NCBI RefSeq assembly: GCF_028369295.1
Contig: NZ_JAQMYP010000020.1
Location: 1-64,000 of the forward strand
Direction of reading: 5' to 3'
Length of the DNA stretch: 64,000 bases
DNA from: Streptomyces sp. HD
GTDB lineage: Bacteria; Actinomycetota; Actinomycetes; Streptomycetales; Streptomycetaceae
Part shown: piece after piece, positions 50,041 through 58,330 of the stretch
How positions within the stretch are numbered: the first letter of the stretch is position 1
Layout: every line of letters starts with the position of its first letter
The notes under the pieces: model-generated
Database searches by the model: none
Seen by the model: only the letters and a program-made list of their open reading frames with translations
What the model was told of the DNA's origin: nothing
Translations under genes and position numbers: made by a program

Positions 50041-50073
50041 GGGGCTGGTGACCATCGTCACCGGCCCCTTTTT
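50041..50073 (+). terminator. Rho-independent terminator after GroES-like gene
   Basis: GGGGCTGGTGA with TCACCGGCCCC (one T-G pair), 6-base loop, then TTTTT. Confidence 0.88.
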
Positions 50074-50099
50074 CCGCTTCTTTGCTAGCTTTGAAGGAG

Positions 50100-50142
50100 C
50101 CCGACGAGACGCGCCGTACCGGGATGCAGGAAAAGACGACGC
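50100..50142 (+). ncRNA. Guanidine-III riboswitch
   Basis: CCCGACGAG, GCGCCGT-ACCGGG, then CAGGAAAAGACGACGC: order and bases follow the ykkC-III (guanidine-III) class, as in the Thermobifida example. P1 is CCCG/CGGG; the pseudoknot GCGCCGT/ACGACGC has one C-A mismatch. It ends 42 bases before the Gdx start, with the GGAGG at 50171-50175 in range of CTCC at 50144-50147. It probably controls translation or termination in response to guanidinium. Confidence 0.78.
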
Positions 50143-50183
50143 ACTCCCGTTTTACGTCGCCATGCGTCTCGGAGGTGCCTGTC

Positions 50184-50504
50184 ATGGCCTGGGTCCTGCT
50201 CGTCGTCGCCGGTCTGCTTGAGGTCGGCTGGTCGGTCGGCATGAAGTACACCGACGGTTTCACCCGGCTCGTCCCCAGCCTGTTCACCGGCGCCGGCATC
50301 GTCGCCAGCATGCTGCTGCTGGCCTACGCCGCGAAGTCGCTGCCCATCGGTACCGCCTACGGCGTGTGGGTGGGCATCGGTGCGGCCGGTGCGGCGGTCG
50401 TCGGCATGGCGGTGCTGGGCGAGCCCGTCACCGCCGCGCGGATCTTCTTCGTGTCCCTGCTGCTGGTCGCCGTGGTGGGGCTGAAGGCGACCGGCGGTCA
50501 CTGA
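50184..50504 (+). CDS. gdx: Guanidinium exporter (SMR family, Gdx/SugE type)
   Basis: A 106-residue protein with four helices. ATG 50184 has GGAGG eight bases upstream. Glu13 and Trp16 (GLLEVGWSVGMKY) with Lys21 and GTAYGVWVGIGAAG mark the Gdx subtype, not the promiscuous Qac subtype. It exports guanidinium in exchange for protons, which fits the riboswitch upstream. It ends in a tandem duplication. Confidence 0.9.
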   Translation: MAWVLLVVAGLLEVGWSVGMKYTDGFTRLVPSLFTGAGIVASMLLLAYAAKSLPIGTAYGVWVGIGAAGAAVVGMAVLGEPVTAARIFFVSLLLVAVVGLKATGGH

Positions 50505-50559
50505 GCCGGCCCAGTGATGACTGAGCCGGCGCGGCGCTGACCGAGCCGGCTCGGCGTCA
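50501..50559. repeat. 20-bp tandem repeat x3 spanning gdx stop
   Basis: CTGAGCCGGCCCAGTGATGA, CTGAGCCGGCGCGGCGCTGA, CCGAGCCGGCTCGGCGTCAC. The gdx stop lies in unit 1 and the convergent PBP stop in unit 3. Confidence 0.75.
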
Positions 50560-52941
50560 CTGTCTGCGGGTCGAACTGACCAGCCCGTTCGTGGTTCCCG
50601 TCGTCGTGCCGCCCCCGGTGTCGGTCCCGCCGCTGTCGTCGCCGCCCGTGGCGCCTGCGGTGTCGGTCCCGCCGTCATCGCCGCCCGTGGCGCCTCCGTC
50701 GGTCGTCGTGCCTCCGTCGGTGGTGCCGCCGTCGCCGGTGTCGCCGGTGGTGCCGCCGTCGCCGCCCGTGCCCCCGTCCGTGGTGCCGCCCGTCGTCGTG
50801 TCGCCCGTGGTGCCGCCGTCCGTCTGGCCCGGCGTCTCGCCGCCGGTCTGGCCCTCGGTGTCCGCGCCGGGGGTGGGCTCCCCGGTGGCGCCGCCGTCGT
50901 CCTCGTCGCCGTCGTCGCCCTGGGTCGGCTCGGTCGTCGGGTACTGGGGTACGTCCGCGCCCTCCTGGAGCTCCAGGTCGAACTCGCTGACCGGCTTGCC
51001 CTTCAGGGCCGCCTTGGTGAACTGGGCCCAGATCTCGGCGGGCGGGCCGCTGCCGTTCATGCGGTCGAGGCCCAGGGCGCCGTACAGCGGCTTCTGGGCG
51101 GCCGTGACCGGGTCCTGGCCCATGACGGAGACGACGGTGGCGAGGTCGGGGGTGTACCCGGCGAACCAGGCGGCCTTGTCCTCCTCGGCGGTGCCGGTCT
51201 TGGCCGCCGCCGGGCGCCCGGCGGCCTGCGCGGGGGAGCCGGTGCCGTTCTCCACGACGCTCTGCAGGACCGACGTGGTGGTGTCGGCGGCCTCCCGGCT
51301 GATGACCTGGGAGGTCTTGCGCTCCGGCAGCTCGACGACGTCGGCGCCGTCCTTGGTGACCTTCTCGATCATGGTGTACGTGCCGTGCCTGCCGTGGTTG
51401 GCGAGCGTCGCGTAGGCCTCCGCCATGTCCAGGACGCTGGCGGTGGCGGTGCCGAGCGCGATGGAGGGGACCCCCTGGAGTTCGGGGGTGTCGGTGGGCA
51501 GGCCCAGCTCGATCGAGGTGTCCTTCACCTTCTCGGCGTCCACGTCCACGGCCATCTGCGCGTACACCGAGTTGACGGACTTGTCGGTGGCCTTGCGGAC
51601 GGTGATGTCGCCGTAGGAGTACTGGTCCTCGTTCTCCGGGGCGTAGCTCCCGCCGGACCAGCCCTGCACCGGGCGCTTGTTGGTGCCGTCGTAGATCGTG
51701 TTCGGGGTGATCTGGCGGCCGTCCTGGGTGGTCGAGCCGTTCTCCACGGCCGAGGTCAGCACGAACGGCTTGAAGATGGAGCCGACCTGGTAATCCCGGC
51801 GGGTGGCGTTCGGGGTGTACTGCTTCACGTAGTCGATGCCGTTGTACATCGCGACGACCTTGCCGGTCTTCGGGTCGACGGAGGCGCCGCCCGCGCGGAC
51901 GTAGTTGTCGACCTTGTTGTTCTTCTTGTCCAGCTTGGCCATCAGCTGGTCGTTGACGGCGTCGACGAAGGCGTCCTGCTTCTTCTTCTGCAGGGTGGTG
52001 GTGATGCGGTAGCCGCCGGCCTCCAGCTCCTCCTCGGTGGCGATCTTGTTCTTGATCAGGTAGTCCTTCACGATCCGCACGATGTAACCGCGCTGCCCCG
52101 AGAGGTTGGTGGAGACCGTGGCCTCCTTGGGCATCGGGAACTTGATGCCCGTCCGCTCGGACTGGGGCAGCCAGCCCTTGGTCACCATGCCGTCCAGGAC
52201 GTAGTTCCAGCGGGCCAGCGCCGCGCCCTTGTTCTCCGGGTGGGCGATGACGTCGTACTCGCTGGGCGCGTTGACCAGTGCGGCCAGGTAGGCGGCGCGG
52301 GCCGGGTCGAGGTCCTTGGCGTCCACGCCGTAGTAGGCCTGGGCCGCGGCCTGGATGCCGTAGGCGTTACGGCCGAAGAAGCTGGTGTTGAGATAGCCCT
52401 CAAGGATGTCGTCCTTGCTCTTCTCACGGTCCAGCTTGATCGAGATGAAGAACTCCTTCACCTTGCGGGTCAGAGTCTGCTCCTGACGCAGGTAGTAGTT
52501 CTTCACGTACTGCTGGGTGATCGTGGAGCCGGACTGCTTGCCCTTGCCGGTCGCCGTGTTCCACGCGGCGCGCAGCATCGCCTTGGGGTCGATGGCGGAC
52601 TCGGTGTAGAAGTCGCGGTCCTCGGCGGCCAGGATCGCGTGCTGGGCGTCCTTGGAGATCTGTGCGAGGGTGGCGTTCTCCCGGTTGACCTTGCCGTCGC
52701 GGGCGATCACGGAGCCGTCGGCGTACATGTAGACGTTGGCCTGCTTGGTGGCGAGCGCGTTGGCCGGCGGGATCTTGACCAGCGAGTAGCCGAGGAAGAA
52801 CAGCCCGAAGAGCAGCAGCGCGCCGATGACGAAGGTGCCGAGCACCGTCCGCCAGGTCGGGATGATCCGTCGCCAGCCCGTCCGTTTCGGCCGCCCGGGA
52901 CTGCGGGTCGGCTGCTGTGCCGGCTGCTGCTCGTCACTCAT
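50557..52941 (-). CDS. Class A bifunctional penicillin-binding protein
   Basis: A 794-residue protein. Cytosolic tail, membrane helix (about 34-53), GT51 glycosyltransferase with Glu107 (ILAAEDRDFYTE) and GSTITQQYVKN, transpeptidase with S388-x-x-K391 (VGSIFKPFVL), SVN and KTGTAEEDKAAWFAGYTP. It builds and crosslinks peptidoglycan outside the membrane. The last about 150 residues are Thr/Gly/Asp-rich repeats (TTGGTTDGG types) of unknown role. ATG 52941 is chosen; GTG 52950 is possible. Confidence 0.94.
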   Translation of the reverse strand: MSDEQQPAQQPTRSPGRPKRTGWRRIIPTWRTVLGTFVIGALLLFGLFFLGYSLVKIPPANALATKQANVYMYADGSVIARDGKVNRENATLAQISKDAQHAILAAEDRDFYTESAIDPKAMLRAAWNTATGKGKQSGSTITQQYVKNYYLRQEQTLTRKVKEFFISIKLDREKSKDDILEGYLNTSFFGRNAYGIQAAAQAYYGVDAKDLDPARAAYLAALVNAPSEYDVIAHPENKGAALARWNYVLDGMVTKGWLPQSERTGIKFPMPKEATVSTNLSGQRGYIVRIVKDYLIKNKIATEEELEAGGYRITTTLQKKKQDAFVDAVNDQLMAKLDKKNNKVDNYVRAGGASVDPKTGKVVAMYNGIDYVKQYTPNATRRDYQVGSIFKPFVLTSAVENGSTTQDGRQITPNTIYDGTNKRPVQGWSGGSYAPENEDQYSYGDITVRKATDKSVNSVYAQMAVDVDAEKVKDTSIELGLPTDTPELQGVPSIALGTATASVLDMAEAYATLANHGRHGTYTMIEKVTKDGADVVELPERKTSQVISREAADTTTSVLQSVVENGTGSPAQAAGRPAAAKTGTAEEDKAAWFAGYTPDLATVVSVMGQDPVTAAQKPLYGALGLDRMNGSGPPAEIWAQFTKAALKGKPVSEFDLELQEGADVPQYPTTEPTQGDDGDEDDGGATGEPTPGADTEGQTGGETPGQTDGGTTGDTTTGGTTDGGTGGDGGTTGDTGDGGTTDGGTTTDGGATGGDDGGTDTAGATGGDDSGGTDTGGGTTTGTTNGLVSSTRRQ

Positions 52942-53177
52942 GTCGTGCACGGACTCCCGTTTTCGCGTCGTACGTTCCCGTACGCCTCGTACGCCTAGTT
53001 GCGCCCCCAATCGAAGACTCTCGCACCGGTCGTTCCGTTCCCGGAAACCGGCGCGCGTCCGTGAAAGTGAGCAGACTCTCTCGCCGGACGCCGCCCGAAA
53101 TCCGCTGGCAGCTCTTCTCGTCCGCGCACTAGGCTCCTGCGCTTCGGTGCCGTGCGCGGGCGAGGAGGGCTGTGGAT

Positions 53178-53978
53178 GTGGGATCGGGGCGGTTGTACTT
53201 AGCCGTCGCGGTGGGCGGGTTCAGACGATACGCGACATATCGGGCGGCCACGGCGGCCGGGGTGTTCACCAACACCGTCTTCGGCGTGATCCTCGTCTAC
53301 ACGTACCTGGCGCTCTGGGAAGAGAAGCCACACCTCGGGGGGTACGACCAGGCGCAGGCGGTCACCTATGTGTGGCTCGGACAGTGTCTGTACGCGACGC
53401 TGGCCATCCAGGGCGGTGGTGCGGAAAAGGACCTGATGGAGCGTATCCGCACCGGGGAGATCGCCGTAGACCTTTACCGGCCGTCCGATCTCCAACTCTG
53501 GTGGCTGGCAGGCGACGTGGGGCGCGCGCTGTTCCAGATGCTGGGCCGGGGAGTGGTCCCGTTCGCGTTCGGCGCGCTTTTCTTCCCGATGGCGCTGCCT
53601 ACGGAGGTCACCCCCTGGGTGGCCTGTCTGGTCGCGCTCCTGCTGGCGATGATCGTCAGCTTCGCGATCCGCTATCTGGCGGCGCTGAGTGTGTTCTGGC
53701 TGATGGACGGCATGGGCGTCGCACAGTTCCTGATGATCACGGGCGTGTTCTTCTCCGGCATGGTGCTGCCGCTGAACGCCTTCCCGGGACGGTTCGGCGA
53801 CATCGCGCAGTTGCTGCCGTGGGCGGCGCAGATCCAGATGCCCGCCGACGTGCTGATGGGCGAGACCGACCCGCTGAACGCGTTCGCCTTCCAGGCGGCG
53901 TGGGCGGTGGTGCTGCTGGCGGCGGGGCGGCTCGTGCAGTCGGCGGCGACGCGGCGGGTGGTGGTGCAGGGTGGGTGA
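53178..53978 (+). CDS. ABC-2 type transporter permease
   Basis: A 266-residue protein, six helices. GTG 53178 is chosen because AGGAGG (53163-53168) is nine bases upstream; GTG 53172 is possible. GFRRYATYRAATAAGVFTNTVFG, MERIRTGEIAVDLYRPSDLQ and FFSGMVLPLNAFPG are motifs of the ABC2-6 permease family. It overlaps the next permease by eight bases. Exporter substrate unknown. Confidence 0.86.
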   Translation: MGSGRLYLAVAVGGFRRYATYRAATAAGVFTNTVFGVILVYTYLALWEEKPHLGGYDQAQAVTYVWLGQCLYATLAIQGGGAEKDLMERIRTGEIAVDLYRPSDLQLWWLAGDVGRALFQMLGRGVVPFAFGALFFPMALPTEVTPWVACLVALLLAMIVSFAIRYLAALSVFWLMDGMGVAQFLMITGVFFSGMVLPLNAFPGRFGDIAQLLPWAAQIQMPADVLMGETDPLNAFAFQAAWAVVLLAAGRLVQSAATRRVVVQGG

Positions 53979-54792
53979 GCGCAGCGCCGTCGTGGAGGGG
54001 CTGCGGGCCTACCGGCTGATCGCCGGGATGTGGGTGCGCTCCAGCATGACCTACCGCACCTCCTTCGCCGTCACGTTGATCGGCAACCTGGCGATGACCG
54101 GCATGGACTTCGTCGGGATCCTGCTGATGTTCTCGCAGGTCGACACGTTGGGCGGGTGGTCGCTGCCCGAGGTGGCCCTCCTGTACGGGCTGTCCGTGAC
54201 GGCGTTCGGGATCGCCGACCTGGCGCTCGGCTCGATGGAGGTCCTGGGTGCCCGGATGCGCGACGGCTCCTTCGACACGCTGCTCGTACGGCCCGCGCCG
54301 GTGCTCGCCCAGGTCGGCGCCGACCGGTTCGCGCTGCGCCGCCTCGGCCGGATCGTCCAGGGCACGCTGGTGCTGGGCTGGGCGCTGGTGTCGGTCGACG
54401 TCGACTGGACCGCCGCGAAGGTACTGCTGCTGCCGGTGATGGTGGTCAGCGGTGCGGCGATCTTCTCGGCGGTGTTCGTGGCGGGCGCCGCCTTCCAGAT
54501 CTACGCGCAGGACGCCGCCGAGGTGCAGAGCGCGTTCACCTACGGCGGGACCACGCTGTTGCAGTATCCGCCGACCGTCTTCGGCAAGGACCTGGTGCGC
54601 GGGGTGACCTTCGTCCTGCCGCTCGCCTTCGTCAACTGGGTGCCCGCCGCCCATGTGTTGGGGCGGCCGTACCCGATCGCGCTGCCGCAGTGGGCGGTCT
54701 ACGCGCCCCCGCTGGTGGCGGCGGCGTGCTGTGCGTTGGCCGGTCTGGCGTGGCGGACCGGGCTTCGGTCGTATCGCAGTACCGGGAGTTGA
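53971..54792 (+). CDS. ABC-2 type transporter permease, second subunit
   Basis: A 273-residue protein from GTG 53971. Six helices; FDTLLVRPAPVLAQVGADRFALRRLGRIVQG and YPPTVFGKDLVRGVTFVLPLAFVNWVPA are family motifs. The stop lies in an 11-bp tandem repeat. It forms a heterodimeric channel with the preceding permease. Confidence 0.86.
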   Translation: MGERSAVVEGLRAYRLIAGMWVRSSMTYRTSFAVTLIGNLAMTGMDFVGILLMFSQVDTLGGWSLPEVALLYGLSVTAFGIADLALGSMEVLGARMRDGSFDTLLVRPAPVLAQVGADRFALRRLGRIVQGTLVLGWALVSVDVDWTAAKVLLLPVMVVSGAAIFSAVFVAGAAFQIYAQDAAEVQSAFTYGGTTLLQYPPTVFGKDLVRGVTFVLPLAFVNWVPAAHVLGRPYPIALPQWAVYAPPLVAAACCALAGLAWRTGLRSYRSTGS

Positions 54793-54813
54793 CCGGGAGT
54801 TGACGGGGAGTCA
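54781..54813. repeat. 11-bp tandem repeat spanning permease stop
   Basis: ACCGGGAGTTG twice (54781, 54792), then ACGGGGAGTCA. Copies 1 and 2 are identical; the stop TGA spans the junction. Confidence 0.8.
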
Positions 54814-54823
54814 GGGGCAGGCG

Positions 54824-55813
54824 ATGGAGGGCACGGAAGACACGTTCATGGAAGACACGTTCATCGAACTCGACGGTGTCGAGAAGGTCTTCGAGGTGCG
54901 CCGCAAGACCGGCTTCCTCAAGCGGGAGCGGCGGCAGGTGCGGGCCGTCGACTCGATCTCCTTCACCGTGGCGCGCGGCGAGATGGTCGGCTACATCGGG
55001 CCGAACGGCGCCGGAAAATCAACGACGATCAAGATGCTGACGGGGATCCTCACGCCGAGCGGCGGCCGGCTGCGCGTCGCCGGCATCGACCCCTCCCGCG
55101 AGCGCAAGCGCCTCGCGCACCGTATCGGGGTGGTGTTCGGGCAGCGCACGACGCTGTGGTGGGACCTGCCGCTGATCGACTCGTACAAGCTGATGCACCG
55201 CATGTACCGCATCCCGGACGGCCGTTACCGCGAGAACCTCGACCGGCTGGTCGAACTCCTAGACCTGGAGGCGCTGTTGGACGTCCCCGTGCGCCAGCTC
55301 TCCCTCGGCCAGCGGATGCGCGGCGACATCGCGGCGGCACTGCTGCACGACCCCGACGTGCTGTACCTGGACGAGCCGACGATCGGGCTCGACGTCATCT
55401 CCAAGGCGAAGGTCCGCGAGTTCCTGCACGAGGTGAACACCGAGCGTGGCACGACGGTGCTGCTGACCACGCACGATCTGCAGGACATCGAGCAGTTGTG
55501 CTCCCGGGTGATGGTCATCGACCACGGACGGCTCATGTACGACGGTCCGCTCGCCGGGCTGCACGAGGTGGGGGAGAGCGAACGGACCCTCGTGGTCGAC
55601 CTGGAGCGCGAACTCCCGCCGATCGAGGCGGCACCCGCGCGCGTGGTCAAGGTGGAAGGGCCCCGGCAGTGGCTGGCGTTCCCGGCGGCCGAGTCGGCGG
55701 CGGTGCTGGTGGCGCGGATCGCGGCGGAGTATCCGCTGGTGGACCTGTCGGTGCGGGAGCCGGACATCGAGGCCGTGATCGCCAAGATGTACGCGGGCAA
55801 GGTCGTCACATAG
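54824..55813 (+). CDS. ABC transporter ATP-binding protein (ABC-2 exporter)
   Basis: A 329-residue protein from ATG 54824. Walker A GPNGAGKST, signature LSLGQRMRGDIAAAL, Walker B VLYLDEPTIGLD, H-loop LLTTHDLQD. Residues 5-14 are a tandem EDTFM-EDTFI, from a 15-bp duplication. A second ATG at 54848 would give a shorter start. It powers the two permeases. Confidence 0.92.
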   Translation: MEGTEDTFMEDTFIELDGVEKVFEVRRKTGFLKRERRQVRAVDSISFTVARGEMVGYIGPNGAGKSTTIKMLTGILTPSGGRLRVAGIDPSRERKRLAHRIGVVFGQRTTLWWDLPLIDSYKLMHRMYRIPDGRYRENLDRLVELLDLEALLDVPVRQLSLGQRMRGDIAAALLHDPDVLYLDEPTIGLDVISKAKVREFLHEVNTERGTTVLLTTHDLQDIEQLCSRVMVIDHGRLMYDGPLAGLHEVGESERTLVVDLERELPPIEAAPARVVKVEGPRQWLAFPAAESAAVLVARIAAEYPLVDLSVREPDIEAVIAKMYAGKVVT

Positions 55814-55846
55814 TGCCGGGCCCGTAGAGCTCGTAGGCTGCTGTAC

Positions 55847-56671
55847 ATGACGGACGAACTCCCGGAACTTCGTGCCTCAGACGCTGATCGCGAGCGGGTC
55901 GCCGAGATCCTGCGGGACGCCCTCGCGGAGGGGCGGCTCGACATGGAGGAGTTCGAGGAGCGCCTCGACGCGACGTACAAGGCGCGCACCTACGGTGACC
56001 TGGCGCCCATCACCCGAGACCTGCCCGCCGGTGACATGGCCGTGCCCAAGGTCGACATGGTCAAGAAGTCCGGGGCCGCGGAGGGGAGTTGGGGCGGGCG
56101 GATCGTCGGCGGCGAGGGCTCCTCGACATGGGGTGTCGCCGTGATGTCCGGGTTCCAGCGCAAGGGGCGGTGGACGGCGCCGAAGCGGTTCAACTGCTTC
56201 GCCTTCTGGGGCGGCGGGGAGATCGATCTGCGGGACGCGGACTTCGCGGACCGGGAGATCGAGATCAACTGCGTCGCGATCATGGGCGGCGTCGAGGTGA
56301 TCGTGCCGCCCGGCGTCGAGGTGGTGGTGCGCGGGATCGGGATCATGGGGGGCTTCGATCACCGGGAGGAAGGGGTGCCCGGGGATCCCGGGGGGCCTCG
56401 GGTGATCGTGACCGGCTTCGCCTTCTGGGGCGGCGTCGGTGTCGAGCGGAAGCTGACGCGGGCCCAGAAGCACGAGCTCCGGGAGGAGCGGCGGCGGGAG
56501 AAGCTGGAGCGCCGGGCCGAGCGGCGCGAGCTGCGGTCCTCGGCCCGGGAGGAGCAGTACGAGGCACATCTGGGGATGCTCGACGAGCATCGGGAGATGT
56601 GGCGCCATGTGCATGACGAGCGGGGGGATCGGTGGGAGAAGAGGCGGAGGCGGGAGCGGGACGAGGGCTGA
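55847..56671 (+). CDS. DUF1707 / LiaF-like cell-envelope response protein
   Basis: A 274-residue protein. DUF1707 at 9-60 (RASDADRERVAEILRDALAEGRLDMEEFEERLDATYKARTYGDL). The middle carries beta-strand repeats FNCFAFWGGGEIDL and NCVAIMGGVEVIVPPG, like LiaF/YvqF domains. A highly charged coiled-coil tail (about 200-274) ends in RERDEG. It may regulate envelope stress; family-level inference. Confidence 0.85.
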   Translation: MTDELPELRASDADRERVAEILRDALAEGRLDMEEFEERLDATYKARTYGDLAPITRDLPAGDMAVPKVDMVKKSGAAEGSWGGRIVGGEGSSTWGVAVMSGFQRKGRWTAPKRFNCFAFWGGGEIDLRDADFADREIEINCVAIMGGVEVIVPPGVEVVVRGIGIMGGFDHREEGVPGDPGGPRVIVTGFAFWGGVGVERKLTRAQKHELREERRREKLERRAERRELRSSAREEQYEAHLGMLDEHREMWRHVHDERGDRWEKRRRRERDEG

Positions 56672-56720
56672 GGGGGATGAGGGCTTGAGGGGGACGAGGG
56701 CTGAGCGGGACGAGGCCTGA
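56656..56720. repeat. 16-17-bp tandem repeat x4 spanning gene stop
   Basis: GCGGGACGAGGGCTGA, GGGGGATGAGGGCTTGA, GGGGGACGAGGGCTGA, GCGGGACGAGGCCTGA. Every unit ends in TGA; unit 1 holds the gene's own last codons and stop. Confidence 0.85.
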
Positions 56721-56761
56721 GCGTCGGTGGTGTGGTGGCTCGTCGTCCCGCTGTACCGCGG

Positions 56762-58099
56762 CTACAGCTCCGCCGGAGCCGCGCCCTTCAAGTCCTCCAG
56801 GTCGAAGGTCTCCCCCATCTGCTCGTAGCCCTTGTCACTCGGGTGCAGATGGTCGCCGGAGTCGTAGTCGGGGCGGAACTTTCGCGGGTTGTACGGGTCC
56901 CGGACCGCCTTGTCGAAGTCGACCACCGCGTCGAATACCCGGCCCGCCCGGATGCCGGCGTTGATCTGCTGGCGGACGTTCTCGCGGGCGTCGGTGTAGC
57001 CGCGGTGGCCCTGGAAGGGCATCAAAGTCGCGCCGATGACCTTGATGCCGCGGGCGTGGGCCTGGCGGACCAGGGTGCGCAGGCCGTCGAGGATGCGGTC
57101 GGGGTCGGCGAGGTTCGGGTTGCGCAGGATGTCGTTGACGCCGAGGTCGATGACGACGACCTTGACGTTCGTACGGGACAGCACGTCGCGGTGGAAGCGG
57201 CCGATGCCGGCCTGGTTGTCCGCGGGGCGCCCGGAGCCGCTGGCGAGGATCTGGTTGCCGCTGATGCCCTGGTTGACGACGCTGTAGCGCGGCAGGTCCG
57301 CACCGGCCGCGGTCGCCGTGCGCAGCCGGCGCGACAGGACGTCCGTCCAGCGGCGGTTGGCGTTCTCGGTGGACGTGATGCCGTCGGTCAGCGAGTCGCC
57401 GAAGACCACGACGGTGCCGTTGGACTCGTTGCTCAGCACGTCCAGCGCGGTCAGGTACCGCCAGGACCCGACCCGCCCCGTGTACGCCACGCCGGTCGCG
57501 TCCTCGGTGACGTCGCCGTCGGCGACGTAGCTGGTCTGGCGTGCGTGCGGGTGGAAGGTCACCGGGCCGGACGGGGTGGGGGAGTACGTGGTGACCAGGA
57601 TGTCGGCGTCCGCCTGGATCGCCATGCGTACGGCGTCGCTGAGCACCTGCTGGCCGGGCGGGATGACGACCGTGGTGTTGCCGCCGAAGGTCAGTCGCCG
57701 CATGGTGTCCGCGACGGCCGCCGCGGTCTGCGTCCCGGCGGCCACGGCGATGGACGCGTGCGTGATCGTCAGCGCCGACTGGCCGTACAGGTTGGACAGC
57801 GTGATGCGGGCGCTCGTACCGCCCACGCTCGTGTGCACGACGTTGCGGACCGAACGGCCCGCCAGGCCCTGGACCTCGGTGCCGCGCTCGGCGCCGACCG
57901 GGGAGGCGGACCAGGCGCCGACCCAGATGCCCGTGGAGGCGGGGGCGGCGGGGCCGCGGCCGGTGCCCTGCTTGGTGGGGGCGCTCCTGCTGGTGGCGCT
58001 GCCGTCGTCGGAGGCCACTCCGATGTATATGGCGGCGGAAAGCGTGACGATCAGGGCGATCATCGCGGAAAGCAGGGCATAACCGTTACGCCTGGTCAT
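56762..58099 (-). CDS. SGNH/GDSL-family secreted hydrolase
   Basis: A 445-residue protein with GAGGAG upstream of ATG 58099. N-terminal membrane/signal segment (about 8-28). Ser236 in VVFGDSLTDG, block II NQGISGNQIL, block III GVND (Asn322), and DHLHPSD near the C-terminus complete the SGNH set. The N-terminal 200 residues form the beta-sandwich common to Streptomyces SGNH esterases. It is an extracellular esterase or lipase. Confidence 0.92.
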   Translation of the reverse strand: MTRRNGYALLSAMIALIVTLSAAIYIGVASDDGSATSRSAPTKQGTGRGPAAPASTGIWVGAWSASPVGAERGTEVQGLAGRSVRNVVHTSVGGTSARITLSNLYGQSALTITHASIAVAAGTQTAAAVADTMRRLTFGGNTTVVIPPGQQVLSDAVRMAIQADADILVTTYSPTPSGPVTFHPHARQTSYVADGDVTEDATGVAYTGRVGSWRYLTALDVLSNESNGTVVVFGDSLTDGITSTENANRRWTDVLSRRLRTATAAGADLPRYSVVNQGISGNQILASGSGRPADNQAGIGRFHRDVLSRTNVKVVVIDLGVNDILRNPNLADPDRILDGLRTLVRQAHARGIKVIGATLMPFQGHRGYTDARENVRQQINAGIRAGRVFDAVVDFDKAVRDPYNPRKFRPDYDSGDHLHPSDKGYEQMGETFDLEDLKGAAPAEL

Positions 58100-58330
58100 G
58101 CGGTGCGTGTCTCCTCGGGCGGATGGGAGCCCGAGGCTCCGATGTGATCACCTCATGATGCGTCACAAGGCGGAAGGGAGTTGCACGGACCCCCCATTGG
58201 GCCGCCGGAGTTCATCCGGAGTTCGCCATCGACCTCCCCCCACCGAACAGACGCCGGGAACTCTTGATTCGTTCCAGGAGTCGGTCAGGTAGGGACAATG
58301 GGTGCGGGGGATCCTGGACGGGTGGAGCGG

